Positions 1 to 12,172 of a stretch of DNA of 64,000 nucleotides are shown here, in pieces; within the stretch, counting starts at the first letter, position 1; each line of letters starts with the position of its first letter. The notes under the pieces are model-generated. The model did not search any database. It saw only the letters and a list, made by a program, of their open reading frames with translations, and had not been told where the DNA came from. The stretch comes from Hypericum androsaemum (Eukaryota > Streptophyta > Magnoliopsida > Malpighiales > Hypericaceae), in the NCBI GenBank assembly GCA_963995505.1, contig OZ023199.1, positions 868,001 through 932,000 on the forward strand, read 5' to 3'. A program made the position numbers and the translations under genes.

Positions 1-720
1 GCTGAGATTGAGAATTTGGTATTATATTTAGTAATTAATATAAATATAAATATTATAATTATAATTTTAATTTTATTTAAAAAATAGGTAGCATCAGGAC
101 AAGATCGTATAAATTCATATTCATGTTCTTATTATTTTAAAATATAAAAATTTAAACAGGATCTAGGTATGGCCCAACCAAAATTAACAGATCTTGAATT
201 CTTCAGGTGTGTGGATCAGAGGATAAAAATTTAATTACTAATCAACCGCAAAAGACAATTCGTCCACATCGAAACAAACTTGCATCTATACACGAAACAA
301 ATGAGACGTTAGACATAATAAAAAAGGTGAGAGAGCATTTTAAAAAATTTATCATGATAAAACAAAATTATAAAAAAACATGTTCAAAAAAAGTCAAACC
401 ACAAAAGTGAATTTTCGATTCTCTTTTGGTATGAGCAATTTCTGTATAGTGCTCGTTTGTTTCGTTATATCTTTTTGGTGGAAGTTTGTTTCGTTATATT
501 GCATTTCAGCTCGTTAATATCAACAGTTTCTAGAAGAAATGGACCTCTGAAAACATTACATAGATAAACATTACATAAATAAACATTTGCTAGATAAATA
601 AACATTACATTACATAAATAAAGTGTTTATTTATGTAAAAACGATTACATAGATAAAGTGTTGAGCACTCTTTTCATTCATAAATAAACATTACATAGAA
701 ACGATTCTAGTACTTTCCTA
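1..720. other. AT-rich intergenic DNA with a short ACATTACAT-type repeat patch
   Basis: No gene is recognised here. Between about 545 and 710 the units AAACATTACAT and ATAAATAAACATT recur several times in imperfect form. This patch includes a perfect 13-bp inverted repeat at 610-638, listed separately. The rest is low-complexity AT-rich sequence. Confidence 0.6.
610..638. repeat. Perfect 13-bp inverted repeat with a 3-base loop
   Basis: The arm TTACATAAATAAA is followed by GTG and then its exact complement TTTATTTATGTAA. It sits in the ATAAATAAACATT repeat patch, so it most likely arose by inversion of one repeat unit and not as a terminator or RNA gene. No transcription unit is visible nearby. 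Confidence 0.6.
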
Positions 721-724
721 GATC

Positions 725-1011
725 AGGAGTGGCATACATTTGCTTGGAGGATGATCTAAGATATGGAACCTGGGAGGGAAGTTCAGAGCATGGTTTGAAA
801 GTCAATCAGCAACTCGATTCCTCGCACGAAATCAATGCTAAACTTGGAATGGAAAAGTCGTAGGAGGGAAAGAGTATGATCACAATACCATAAGATTGTG
901 TGCTTGGTCTGGAATGGTATTGACCCATAGGAGGGGAAGACGAATTCTTTCCAAGACTTTGGTTAGGAACTTGCACGTAACTAGGAGGCGCATCCGACAC
1001 ATCCTCTGAAA
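725..1011 (-). pseudogene. Unidentified exon-like gene fragment
   Basis: On the minus strand a polypyrimidine-AG acceptor just above 1011 leads into an open stretch reading ...VSDAPPSYVQVPNQSLG... and ending ...PSTQSYG before a GTATTG donor near 895. A second acceptor (CTCCCAG near 770) opens another stretch reading VPYLRSSSKQMYATPD. The amino-acid texture (Pro/Ser/Gln/Tyr rich, non-repetitive) and splice sites in the right places suggest two exons of a real plant gene. I do not recognise the family, and no further exons or start codon are visible. It could be a captured or relic fragment. Confidence 0.3.
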
Positions 1012-1015
1012 AATG

Positions 1016-2200
1016 GCAGCCATGAGAAAAAAAAAACTTCAGACATTACCATCTAGATAAAGCTGTCTCAATGTTGGACCAAAAACAGTTCTGAGTTATT
1101 TTCTATTTACAGAACAAAAAGATCTTGATCCAAAAATATCACACCACCATGCTCAATTGCTTGGAAGTAATATTGTCCTCTTCAACATCAGAAAGCCAGT
1201 TTTCTTATAAGCTAGCCCAATCAATTCTACCACACTCAATTGTTTTATAGGAGTGTTTCCCCTTAAAAATGACCAACCAAATTTTTGCAACTGGACTGAT
1301 TATCTTATTCATACCACCCCATTGCTATCTAAACATTTGAGATATAGACATAGTAATCTTTCACTATTTAAGACATATCATCTCTTTCTTTGCCATTTGA
1401 CTAAGGGACAACTACTTGGCAGCCGTAGTTGCTAATCCACAAAGATGGCTTGAAAAGTAAGTGATGTTCAAGTTTGCTAACGCAACTACGAAAGAGATTG
1501 CATATGCATTGGTCCTGAGTGTGAATAGTCATTGGAGTCGTGGGTGTTAAAATCAAGAACATCGTTTTATGCATGCAGTAAGAAGAGAAAATGGAATACT
1601 ATATCTCGGGTGATTTTGGAAAAGTTTGTGTTAGTGATGATGAGCTTTGCAAATCTTAAAGAAAGAAGATTTTCGGATCAATAGCCCAAATGAATCTATG
1701 TTGGTCTTACTATATATATCTACATGCACCTATGTAATTGTTGTTGTAGAACCCCGTGGAGAAATCCTGACCTTGTCTTTTCGTTCTATCCATTATTCTC
1801 GCATAATTGCACTTCGATTCCCAACAAACTCTTCACTGGTTTATGTTCGGTGGTTACCGCAAAGGCAACACCACATTAAATATGTTCAAAATATTCAGAA
1901 AAAAATGCTTTAAACAAAGGGAAAATTGGTGTCCCAACGATATTGTTTGTCACGGACGACAGTCTGAATGACGTTTATGCTAGAACAATACGAATAACCG
2001 GTGAGATATATTTGTGATTTCTTCTTTCGGTTGATATTTTGGGGTAAAATATATGGATACGTACTTATTTAATTCAGATCTTTAATGATGTTTAATAGTT
2101 GATAGATCAATAACCCGAAGACAATTATCGTCTACTGTGAGCACAATAATTGCAATTAAATTGTGTAAGAAAGACACAACACGGCCGAGAAATGGCTCCG
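1016..2200. other. Intergenic region without recognisable gene
   Basis: Short open frames at 1253-1435 (+) and 1647-1913 (+) have no family signature and are not flanked by convincing splice sites. Nothing here resembles the missing first exon of the P450 remnant downstream. Confidence 0.5.
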
Positions 2201-2214
2201 CGATAGGGTCAACA

Positions 2215-2581
2215 GGTACCACTAATGGAGCCAATGCTAACATTAGTCGGCCCAACAGATCTTTTAAAATATAAACTTGTCACGTAGATCTTAAACAAGA
2301 TTTTAAGAGATACTACTAACCGAGCCAAGGTTAACATTAGTCGGTCTAACAGATTCGTTAAAATATAAATTTGTCATATAGATCTTAAACACTTTTTAAC
2401 AGGTACCACTAATCGAGCCAACCTTAGCATTAGTCGGTCCAATAAATTCGTTAAAATATAAACTTGTCACGTAGATCTTAAATAAAATTTTAACAAGACT
2501 AACCGAGTCAGCATTAATATTAGTCGGTCCAACAGATTCGTTAAATTAGAAACTTGTCACGTAGATCTTAAACAAGATTTT
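2215..2581. repeat. Tandem array, about 93-bp unit, four copies
   Basis: The landmark CACGTAGATCTTAAA (CATATAG... in copy 2) recurs at 2280, 2374, 2468 and 2558, giving spacings of about 94, 94 and 90 bp. Each unit also holds a variant of CTAATCGAGCCAACC, of TTAGTCGGTCCAACAGATTC and of TTAAAATATAAACTTGTCA. The array ends at the base where P450 coding homology begins, so the repeat either fills the preceding intron or has replaced the 5' part of that gene. Confidence 0.8.
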
Positions 2582-4092
2582 CTGGCTAAAAGGTACGGGG
2601 ACGTGTCGAAATTGAACATCATTGGGATGCCGACGGTGTTTCTCCATGGGCAGGCAGCCAACAAGTTTGTGTACACTTGTGATGACAATGTATTGGCAAA
2701 CAAGCAACCTGCTTCCATTAAGAGACTGATGGCAAATAGGACAATAGTGGAGTTGAGTGGAAGTGAGCATAAGAAAGTTAGAGGTGCTCTTACGTCGTTT
2801 CTCAAGCCCGAGGCGTTGAAGCAGCATGTTGGGGTCATGGATGAGGAGATTAGGGCTCATCTCAAACTGCATTGGCACGGCAAGGAGAAGGTTCCGGTAT
2901 GTGATTTAAGCCACGTTTATAAATACGAAAAAACTACTAATTTATTATCTTAAAATTTTGAGTTGCGAACATAGATCCTAACACGATATTCGAGCAATTT
3001 TATATATATTTAGGAGTGACCACATTTCCGAAATCTCCGGTTATGATTTTAGAACCGTATTAGTTGAAATAAGGTTCCAAAACCTCCGATTACAAGTTTC
3101 TATTTTTTAATATTATTTTTTTTTAAAATAAATTATTTATCTTTAGCTTTAAAAGAATCAAAGCCCACATATTTGTTTGACATACATGGAGAAAATATTT
3201 GTAAAGAGCAATTAATCAATAGATATTAAGAGAGAATTGAGAATGAATGATATAATAAAAAATTATACATATCGAATTAGACTCCACTAAATATGAAAAT
3301 TTTAATAATTAGATAGCAAAATGAAAGATGGAGTAACTGATTCCTTATAATCTCCTATCCTCTTAGGTTATTAATGATATGAAATCACTCACATTCAGCG
3401 TTATGAGCTCACTAATCATAGGACTAGAACTAAGCCAACAAAGGGACAAACTGGTCAAACTATTCCAAGACTTAATAGAAGGAATGCTAGCAATACCAAT
3501 CAATCTCCCTTTCACAAGATTCAACCATGCCCTAGGGGCACGTGGCAAGATCAGAAGCTCAATTCTGGGTCTTATACATCAAAGGAGGAAGCTATTGGAA
3601 GCTGGCCAAAACCCTCAGAAAGATCTCATTTCTAGCTTGATTTCCCTGAGAGACGAAGAGGACAACAACAACTCGGAGCTCTTGTCTGATGAGGAAATTG
3701 TGGACAATGTGGTCATTGTAATGATTGCCGGCCATGACACTTCGTCTGTTCTTCTTGCTTTCTTGATTAGGGCTTTGGCCAAGGAGCCGTATGTTTATGC
3801 CGCTATACCTCAAGGTACGTATGTCCCACTTTTTATAGACATTTCGTGCTCGAAAAGTTATGCAAAATAAAAAAATTAACGAGAAACCTTGTCGATGCAT
3901 GCAGAGCAAGAGGGGATAACAGCGAGCAAGGCTCCTGGAGAGCTACTAACGTGGAACGATCTAGCCAAAATAAAATACACATGGAGAGTGGCCATGGAGT
4001 GCCTAAGGATTATACCTCCTGTCTTTTGTTCCTTTAGGAAGGTTCTTAAAGACTTCGAGTATGAAGGCTACCTTATTCCCAAGGGATGGCAG
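2582..4092 (+). pseudogene. CYP716-like cytochrome P450, 5'- and 3'-truncated
   Basis: Three exons join cleanly: about 2582-2896, 3367-3814 and 3905-4092, with GT/AG borders and phases that match. They encode the middle of a CYP716-clan P450 (triterpenoid- or diterpenoid-type oxidase family). Seen in order: YGDVSKLNIIGMPTVFLHG near the N-terminal beta region, the I-helix oxygen motif AGHDTSS, the K-helix ECLR (ExxR) and LIPKGWQ before beta 1-4. Missing are the membrane anchor and proline hinge (first about 80 residues) and everything after GWQ, including the PERF motif and the FxxGxxxCxG haem loop. Upstream is the 93-bp tandem array; downstream no haem exon appears in the next 2 kb. The exons present have no stop or frameshift, so the loss is recent or the missing exons lie far away. 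Without the haem cysteine the product could not be a functional P450. Confidence 0.85.
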
Positions 4093-6100
4093 GTAATGTG
4101 TATTTATACTGTTCAAATTGCATATAACTTCGCTTCATCGCATGTTGGTAGAGTAAAAAACCGTTGCCAGTTGCAATCGAAAGTTCTCCATATACACATT
4201 ATCTTAAGATTTTAGATTTGAGATGGATATTCTAACTATACATACCGATTGCCTAAGATTTTGATTGGATATAAAATTTTGTACCATATTGGTACCAACT
4301 AGCTTTTAGACTACTTTTCTCTGGTATAGTTTTTTTCCAAAAAGGTTTTATCAGATCAGGATTTTGAAGAGGTCGGCGACCGCGAGATAGCAAGTTCCTC
4401 TCCTGACATACATACATATTATTATAATAAAATTTAACTTATTCAAAAAAAAACTAATTAACATCAATAATCACAAATTGTGATGCAATTTTGACGAAGA
4501 AGGTCACCAGCAAGAGCGGCGATTTTCCTCCGGACCCTCCACTATCGGAGCCCCAAGTTCATTCCGACTCCTATTCTCGACGAAGAAGATTTCATTTCCC
4601 AGGCAAGTTCCCTCACCCTTCTCTCGGTTGGACGCTGGCAAATTTCTCAAAATCTGCAGTGGGAAGAGGAGATGGGGCATCGTGGGTTTAAGGGATCCAC
4701 CAGCCGCGACGACGTCGGGGTTGGGAAAGTGGAGATCGCTCGTCGATTTGGTGGGGACTTCTGGGTAACGAATTTTGAGCGGCGGAGGAGGACATGGGCT
4801 TCGGTAGGTGTTCACTGTCGGGTCGGGGAAGTGGAGATCTGAGCGACGACGCTTGTCGATTTGGTCGGGGCCGGTCACCAAGGTTGGTTGGAAGCGTTGT
4901 GCTTAACTTGCCGGAGATGGAGGGGATGTATTGGAAAAGATGATTTAGGAGTATAATGGTCATTTCAGTAATAAAATGATAATATTTTGACCGCTGATGT
5001 CAGCCAGGGGCCTGATAGTATAATTTTGCTAAACTAGAGGGAGTTTTTAATAGATTTTCAAACTAAAGGGGGGTGAGTGATAAATATGCCAAACACCAGG
5101 GGCCTGGTAATAATTATCCCTTCCAATTGTGCTGGATATGCACTTTTCTGTCAGGAGGCCCATTGTACTCGCCGTATAAGATTGGATAAAGGATGATTAT
5201 GGACTATATATCTTGTCCAGTAGAGGATGGCTAAAGAAGAATCCATCTCAACAATCAGCCGGCGATTTGAACCTGCCCAGGCCATCTCCAATCACAAGAT
5301 CAAGGACCAAATCTTAGCCACTAACGAGGTACAAAAGCCAATTCTCTTGGTTCATAGACCATTGGCATAAATTTTTTTGCTTCTATTTATTTTGATGATG
5401 ACATAAATTATCCAAATTTATAATTTTGGAGATTAAAAAAATAGCACTAAAAATATATATTTAAAAATTTCCTGTTATAAAAAGAAATCAAGATATATTT
5501 GGTCAAAAAAATATCAAATACAAATTTTATGTATAGCGCTCGCTCGGCTGTTGCATTTCAGCTCATATAATATCAAAAGTTCATAGAAAAAATAGACCTC
5601 TTTTGGTGGGCTTTTGTTTTGTAGAATATGGGCTTTTCACGGCTTATTTTCCTGGCATATTAGGCCCGTTTTCGCTTAACGGGCTTTCATTTCCTAGATA
5701 TAGGCCTTAAACATCTTAATCATCAAGTAGGGGCAAGTCGGCGCGAGTCTAATGTACCTTTTTTTATATGTATAGCTCTGGTCGCGAAATTATCTGAGAT
5801 TTATTCATAAAAAATGAACAACTTTTTTCCATGTATAATTGGTAAATCAATCTCCTTTAAATTATCTAATTACTCATAAAAGCAAAGGCATAACCGACTA
5901 GACAAATTCGTAGAAAAATATCAAAGTATGTTTAATGAGGGTATCAACAACATCATTACTTTTCTGATTAGTACATCCAATGCTATGCTAATAACTATTT
6001 AAAAAAATTCCGGGCAGGTAGCCAGCTAGCCCTAAGGAGTAACTGTTTCCTCCGATTAAATAGCAAACCCTCTCGTTACTTATTAACGTCCACGAGGTTT
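4093..6100. other. Intergenic/TE-like DNA following the P450 remnant
   Basis: At 4490-4960 there is a GC-rich, Pro/Arg/Ser-biased stretch open in several frames on both strands, typical of low-complexity or captured sequence and without a family signature. At 4990-5130 the phrase AGGGGCCTG appears twice (near 5007 and 5098) in a text resembling the end of a plant TIR element, but no matching left end was found. At 5228-5326 an ATG opens 33 codons (MAKEESISTISRRF...) ending in a GT donor, a possible orphan first exon of unknown identity. 5330-6100 is AT-rich with nothing recognisable. Confidence 0.45.
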
Positions 6101-6249
6101 ATTACTTAATTCCCACATGTCTTGTTCAACTATTAACTTATATATTATGTAGTCTCTCTCGGTGGAAATAATGTTTCACAAATATTTTAAAACATTGTAT
6201 TTCAATCGAATTTGGATTAATCGAGTACAAATGAAAAAATAATGATTCA

Positions 6250-6706
6250 CAAATAGTTAGTTAACTTTTCTCGTCTCTCTCCTCTCTCCGAATTATTAGG
6301 GAGTTAGTTTCCTCCTTTCTCTCCCAGGAAACCCATAACTTCCCACCCACGTCTCCCATCTCTCTCTCTAAGAATTATAAATCATAATTAGCAGACATTT
6401 TTTTAATCTTGACATGAGTTATTTATTACAGTTTTGATAAGGTTTGTTTGTCGCTGACTTCCAAGTCTCTAGCAATTCAACTACAAACCCAACAGAGATC
6501 TTCACCAAGACAACAGTATCTTACTTCTCAATCTCAGGTTATTACACCTCTCTCTCGCTCTCCCCCCTTGTCTGTCCCTAGCCACACTTCTTGTTTTTTA
6601 TATTAATTATCGAACCATGATCTTCCGTCAATTCGTACCATAACGTTTGTCTAAGTTCAGCTTCCAACAGCTAATTGTCTTCAAGTTTGATGCTTCAGGT
6701 GTGTCC
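6250..6706 (+). promoter_or_regulatory. Pyrimidine-rich leader region of the bHLH gene
   Basis: CT-rich blocks (about 6268-6290, 6315-6368 and 6548-6566) typical of plant core promoters and 5' leaders precede the bHLH start. An eight-codon upstream ORF (ATG at 6617, TAA at 6641-6643) lies 64 bases before the main ATG and would be in the mRNA if transcription starts above it. The transcription start is not determined. Confidence 0.4.
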
Positions 6707-7631
6707 ATGGCGGATTTAAGCTTCTGTCCCAACTTCCCTGAGGTGCCACCTTTACCTGAACAAGCCACCAACACCCAAGTACTCGCCATTAATGAGCATG
6801 AGCTACTTAGCTACAATGAAAGCTTCATATTCCCCGAAACCTACCTCAACCCTTTCCTCGACCTCGACGAGCTCTTCTACTCCCAGAGTTACACCCCCAC
6901 CACCAACAACAACAACATTGTCTCCCTCTCACCGGAACCCGAGGAAGAAGCATTTGATCCATGTTTCCAGTTCCCAAAACGGGTTAAAACCAGCTTGGAG
7001 AACCCCACCGACGACAGTTACCTCCCCGAGTACTTGTGTCCCAATCTCGACGTGTTCGATGCCGGATTCGTGGCATTGCCGGAGTTCGAGCCACCCGCTG
7101 TGCTGGAGTTCGCGGCTGGGAGGGGCGACGAGGGCGAGAAGAAACAAAGGGAAGGGGGAGCGAGCTTGTCTGCTCAGAGTATCGCGGCGAGGGAGAGGAG
7201 GAGGAAGATAACGGAGAAGACACAGGAGCTAGGGAGGCTGATCCCGGGCGGGAACAAGATGAACACAGCTGAGATGTTCCAAGCTGCTGCTAATTATGTC
7301 AAGTTTTTGCAGGCTCAATCCCTACTTCTCCAACTCATGGTATGTCTTAACATTTCTTATAATATATAATTCATTTCATCCAGATTCGATCCGGATACGA
7401 GGCAAAGTAATTAATTGTGTGTAGGAAAAAATGGAGGTATCAATCCCACAAGATTTCCCAAGTCTACTTGCATCAACAACAGTTCAAGAGAAGTTGTACA
7501 TGCAAGACACGTGCTTGGCTCCAAGGGAGGTTTTGGAAGCCCTAGCAAGTGCTCAAGAGTTGACTTCCATGGCTGAAGAGATTGACCACCACCTCGGATT
7601 TGACCATTCCAACCATATCTATCTACCTTGA
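6707..7631 (+). CDS. bHLH transcription factor, AtbHLH52/53-like
   Basis: Two exons, 6707-7339 and 7425-7631 (stop 7629-7631), give a 279-residue protein. The start at 6707 (MADLSFCPNFPE) is the first ATG of the long frame. The N-terminal half is acidic with Asn, Thr and Pro runs, as in activation regions. The bHLH domain spans about residues 160-212: basic region SIAARERRRKI, helix 1 TEKTQELGRLIPGG, loop, then helix 2 KMNTAEMFQAAANYVKFLQAQ. The sequence closely follows the Arabidopsis bHLH52/53 type. The conserved E-box glutamate of the basic region is Ala here (AARxRR type) and the usual His is Gln, so canonical CANNTG binding is doubtful, although the arginines are kept. The intron falls after the domain. 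The C-terminal 68 residues (EKMEVSIPQDFPSLL...) continue into a family-specific tail. A nuclear DNA-binding regulator is inferred. Confidence 0.9.
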
Positions 7632-8151
7632 GGATTTAATTTCCTCCTTGCAAAAAAAAAGGTGCAATTTTTGCTTCCAAATGTCTAATTTTCTTTGCTT
7701 GAGAAGTGTTTTTGTGTTGTCTTGAAGTTGGTAGGTTTAGGGCTGTAATCAGTTACTTCACTGATTAGGAGCTAACTAGTTAGGGGCTAATTTCAATTTC
7801 TTTATTGTACTTATCTAACTAATTTCTTGTAAATTTTGCATTTTCAAGAAATGAGTTAATTACTCACTCCTTCCTTGCATTTTTTTCTCTCTGACATGTT
7901 GCGTCAATGTTATACTTACAATATGCTAGTCTCTGGACTGTTTGTTCTTCGGAAAATCGGTGGGACACGATTTTGAAGCAGGACTCGGAACAAATTTTCA
8001 TTATGTCCAAATCCTTTTTGCACCAAACATAGTCTATAACGAAAGTTATTGCCAAGTCCTGTCCAATTCATCTATCTCGACGCCCCCAACGACGAATTAA
8101 ACGAGCAAGACAGGTTTACAATACGCTCCCTGATAGTGCAGGGAACGATCT
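7632..8151. other. Intergenic space between convergent bHLH and NTM1 genes
   Basis: It holds the 3' UTR of the bHLH gene (T-rich, about 7632-7860) and of the minus-strand methyltransferase gene (about 8050-8151). No other gene is seen. Confidence 0.6.
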
Positions 8152-11018
8152 TCATCTGATAATGCCAGGTCTATTGTTGGCTTGTGCTTTGGATCTGGTC
8201 TTGATCACTCTCTTGGGCATTTCGGTAGTCAGTGCGTACATCTTCACGGCGAACAGTTCCTTGGGAAATCCTCTTTGATCCTGATTCAGCGGATCACAGA
8301 TGAGCAAACTTGTGAATTCGACAGTTCAAACATGCCGGAAACCACATTATAGTGCAGAAACGTAGCTCCTTGTAACATCAAATTTGAGACGTAATAGACC
8401 AACCCTTGTTTTGTAGAGATGCAAATCACATTGCTTGAAAAGCTCCTTGAAGTATGAATCGGATCGAGTTACACTTCGGTCTTCTTTGTCCAATATAAAC
8501 CCTACAAACATGTTTTATGGTAATACAACATTTAAGATGGGTCCGATAATAACGTTACAGTAAACAAGATAGACACACCAAAACTAATCGGCAGATTAGT
8601 TGGACACTATTTCTCTCATCACGACTTTCACATAGCGAGCTTATGCAATGAAGAGCCAAGTGCATTGATTGGCATACGATGGTTTGGTACAGAATCCTGA
8701 AGTAAGTCTAGCTCTGCATACCGTAGAATGGTAAAAGGATATATATACCACCGACCCACTTCTCCAGTAATACTCAAAGACTATGCTCCAACTGATTTCT
8801 AAGAAACCATCCTTACCGGTACATTTAAATATTTCTCAAACTATAAAACAAGGTAGATAAAGAAGTTCTGGTACTTCTAAAAAGAATAGGGAATCATCGT
8901 ACCGCTTTTGGCAAGATTCTCCTTTACAACAAAAATTCCACCGGGTTTGAGGCCAATCTGCAATCACCATATCTAAAGGATAATTTATCTTGTCAAACGA
9001 ACAGAAAAGTAAAAGTACACCCAGAATGGCAAGGGTGATAATAAGAAGTGAGAGAACATCAAAGAACAAAGTGGCAAAGGTGATAAATAAGACTAGAGAG
9101 AACATAAAAAAAAAGGTTGCATGCAAGTTTACCTTTGCCCTCTTGAAAAAAGAGACGAAATCTTCATCCGTAAGCTGGCCAATACACCATTGGACCCAGA
9201 TGACATCATATCTTTCGGCACTTGGAGTAAATTCCTGAGAAGAAGTCACAACAGAATTTATAAGTTCTTATGTAATATCCATCTTTACTGTTTCAAAATT
9301 TATCAGGACAAAAAATCCAGGGTATGACTATAGCGGGAGAAAATTACTTAGATTTTAACTTTTACTACATAAGCACGCTTGCTATTTGTTTATCAGAAAT
9401 TTCAATTTTCAAATCAATTAATTATCTCCTGAAGCCAAAGAACGGACCCAAAGATCTCCACAGATAGCAGCCAAACTAGGACCTATCATCATCATCATCT
9501 CGTAATTTGTTTTTGTAATGGTCAAATAGTCTAATGGGAACCAAAACCAAGAGAAAAAGCAAATGGACATGAAACCGAGAAGTACACGCATGTCTGTTAC
9601 AAGCATTCAGCACTTGGTACCTGAAGTGGTGTGCAGAAAAAGTTTGAGGCTTTGTGCATCTCTGGGGCTATATGGTTTTCACCTACCAAAATTTCCCGAG
9701 CAGCATCGAGAAAATGAGACACTGGCTCAAGAAGATCAACCTGGGATCACATGGATAGGGATTAGCCATGTCAGTCACTAACATCTTAATAATGACAGTA
9801 GCAAATTGGAGTCACAAGAAAGAGTCCCATTTTATCTCAAAAGAAAAGGCAAGAGTCCCATTCCATCACATTGATCCTGAGTAATGACAAAACCATATAC
9901 ACCCTCTACAATAAAACTGAAAAGGGTGGATCATGCCAGTGAAGTACAGAAATGATGGCAATGGGAGAAGGTGCTGAGACACAAAAAGTTGGGTAATATA
10001 CAAACAATCACATAATGTTGTCCAATGAATTTACCTCGTGAAAGTATCTAATAAGAAGATTCTTGGTCACTCGCCCAATTCCGGAACCACAATCTGCAAT
10101 TCACACCACTTGTAGATAACTAAGTTGGGACATAACACTCCCCAAAGCTAATCAGAGACAACAAATCTAGGATAGGAAAAAGAATGAGAACAACGCTAAG
10201 GGTAGACAGAGAGAAGAGAGGGTACCAAGAGCAACAAGATGGCGACCACAGCCACCATCATCGAAGAGCTCGGCAAAAAGGGCTTCAAGGAAACCCTCAC
10301 TTCCCTTAATATCAGCGTCATTCACATGGCCGTACCCGCCCAACACCCCATCCACCGACGCTTCCACTCCCTTAAATATACAATATAAAGATAAATTCAA
10401 CCTAGTTACTTCTGCTTCTTATTAACGGCCCAAATAACTGCAGGACAAGAAAACACTCCATCGCTCCTTGCACCGCACGCCCTCAATATCCCCATACTAT
10501 TAACTACTAGCGCCGCAGTCAGCGAAAGGAGCATTAAACACAAGCTCAACGCGAACGATTCCTCCATTCCCACTCCAAAGAAACATCGTAAAAACCAACT
10601 TCCTTCGCGAATCATCCCTTCCCACACAAATCTCCAATGCTAATATTGTCATTATTCACAATAACCCAATAGATTGCACAATGTGATCGCGAATCCATCT
10701 CCCGGACAGCGAATAATCTAGGCGATAAACTGACACTACAGAAAGTGTTAATCGTTGCGATTTTCTGGTTACCTCCCAGTAAGCGACGCCGTCGCGGTAC
10801 CACTGGGTTTTCCGGCTGTCGTCGCCGACGTTCTCCATCCACATCTCGTCGGCGTTCCTGAACTCGCGGCCGTCGGTATCGGCACCGGCGGATTCCATCG
10901 GAGACAATCTCGGCGGCGTCAGGGGGCGGCGGTTGGGCCTCGACCGGAAGGTGGAGAGAGGTTTAGGGTTTAGTGGGAAAATTGAGGGGGGCGTTTGGGA
11001 AAGGGGTTTTGGGTCCAT
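8152..11018 (-). CDS. NTM1: Alpha-N-terminal protein methyltransferase (NTM1/NTMT1)
   Basis: SAM-dependent enzyme of the methyltransferase-11/NTM1 family that methylates the alpha-amino group of proteins starting X-Pro-Lys once Met is removed. Eight exons join in phase: 10773-11018, 10226-10370, 10035-10093, 9621-9740, 9133-9234, 8903-8957, 8404-8501, 8152-8280 (stop 8152-8154), 317 aa. Visible family signatures: KTQWYRDGVAYWEGVEASV and DGVLGGYGHVNDADIKGSE at the N-terminus, SAM motif I DCGSGIGRVTKNLL, acidic motif VDLLEPVSHFLD, RYDVIWVQWCIGQLTDEDF, LKPGGIFVVKENLAKSG and C-terminal DQRGFPKELFAVKMYAL. The start is uncertain. ATG 11018 adds a basic, Pro/Ser-rich 40-residue leader, but a telo-box lies inside it (10963-10971), which favours ATG 10898 (MESAGADTDG) with the leader as 5' UTR. 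Exon 1 is GC-rich, the rest AT-rich. Confidence 0.93.
10963..10971 (-). promoter_or_regulatory. Telo-box (AAACCCTAA) at the NTM1 5' end
   Basis: On the minus strand the motif reads AAACCCTAA. It is 65 bases upstream of ATG 10898. Telo-boxes occur near the transcription starts of plant ribosomal, translation and cell-growth genes. Its position inside the longer reading frame is an argument for the internal start codon. Confidence 0.5.
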
Positions 11019-12172
11019 GGATAAGATCCATTTGGACACGCTTTTGTTTGTCCGATAGATATTTTTAAAAATTAAGAAATGTCGTTAGGGAAAAAAAATT
11101 GAAATTTGGTTTCTATTTAGCATTACAAAATATATAGAGGGGTCTATCTGAACTTTATCCCCTTTAAAAATTGATGGATGACAAATTCAATTATTGATTT
11201 GACAAAATCTGTGTGACAATGCATGCTATCGTGTATTATTTTTTATAAATAAAATATTGTTATTAAATCCAATATAATATGTGGGATCTGATTTAACCTA
11301 GTTAGGTAGATGGAATAAATGGTGCTAAATTTTAGTGATTTGGTTCCTAAATTAAATCCTTAGTTACAAGACGAAGGGGAAAATACGTTAGAATTCTCTC
11401 GTTCAAACGTACTTTCTTCCTCGTTTTGCATCATCGTCATCTTTTCGTCAATATTATCTTCTTTTTTTTCAAAGAAAGGTTAGTATGACCAATTAATTAT
11501 CTTCCTAAGCTAAGCAAGAAACTTTCTGTAAAATTCCCAAAAGCAAGCAAATTACAAGGATTACGAAAACTCAACATTCTTTTTATCTTTAAATTTTCGC
11601 CTGGAAAATAATTGGTCCAAGAGGTGATGGTCAAATGGTCAATGAACGGCCCTTCGGAGTTCGGGCCTTCTATCTTTTCTCTCTTCTTTTTTTTGCAAAA
11701 TTAATTTTGCTATTAGATTTAATGATCCTTCTTTTTTATTTTGGATCTTATGACTTATAGGGGTTATTGATATTTAGATTTCATTTTATTTTAGTTGCGC
11801 TAAAATTTCAGCTCTTTTTTGTCAAACTAAAATTTATAATCCCATTTTATAGAAACCGACTAGAAAATCTAGATTCGAATCGAACGGGTTAGAATTTATA
11901 ATTTGATAAACGGAGAACAGAACAGACAACTATCGTTCAGACTCGCTGCACTTTTAATGCACTACCAGAGTTATAGCAGTCGTATTGCTGCCTCGGATGA
12001 GATTGAGATTGCAGCAATTTTACATATTTTTTTCTGATTCACATTTTCATTTATTAGTCAAGTAATGCTAGATAGAGGTTTCTTACTATATTCCAGTTGC
12101 AGATTTCCTCTACCATCAAGTTGACGACGACTACGACGACGAAACAGAAAGGGTTCCGTCTGCCACGGATCC
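11019..12172. other. Intergenic region between NTM1 and CNX1
   Basis: AT-rich spacer holding the NTM1 upstream region and the 3' flank of CNX1. No open frame of interest and no repeat structure were recognised. Confidence 0.5.

Noticed and set aside
4491..4963. Overlapping Pro/Arg/Ser-rich frames on both strands
   Set aside because: Low-complexity GC-rich sequence open in several frames at once, with no conserved motif or splice context.
4990..5135. TIR-element end marked by repeated AGGGGCCTG
   Set aside because: No inverted partner was found on the other side, so an element cannot be delimited.
5145..5200. Possible remnant of the missing P450 haem exon (reads GPLYSPYKIG)
   Set aside because: Too short, terminates at once and lacks the FxxGxxxCxG cysteine motif.
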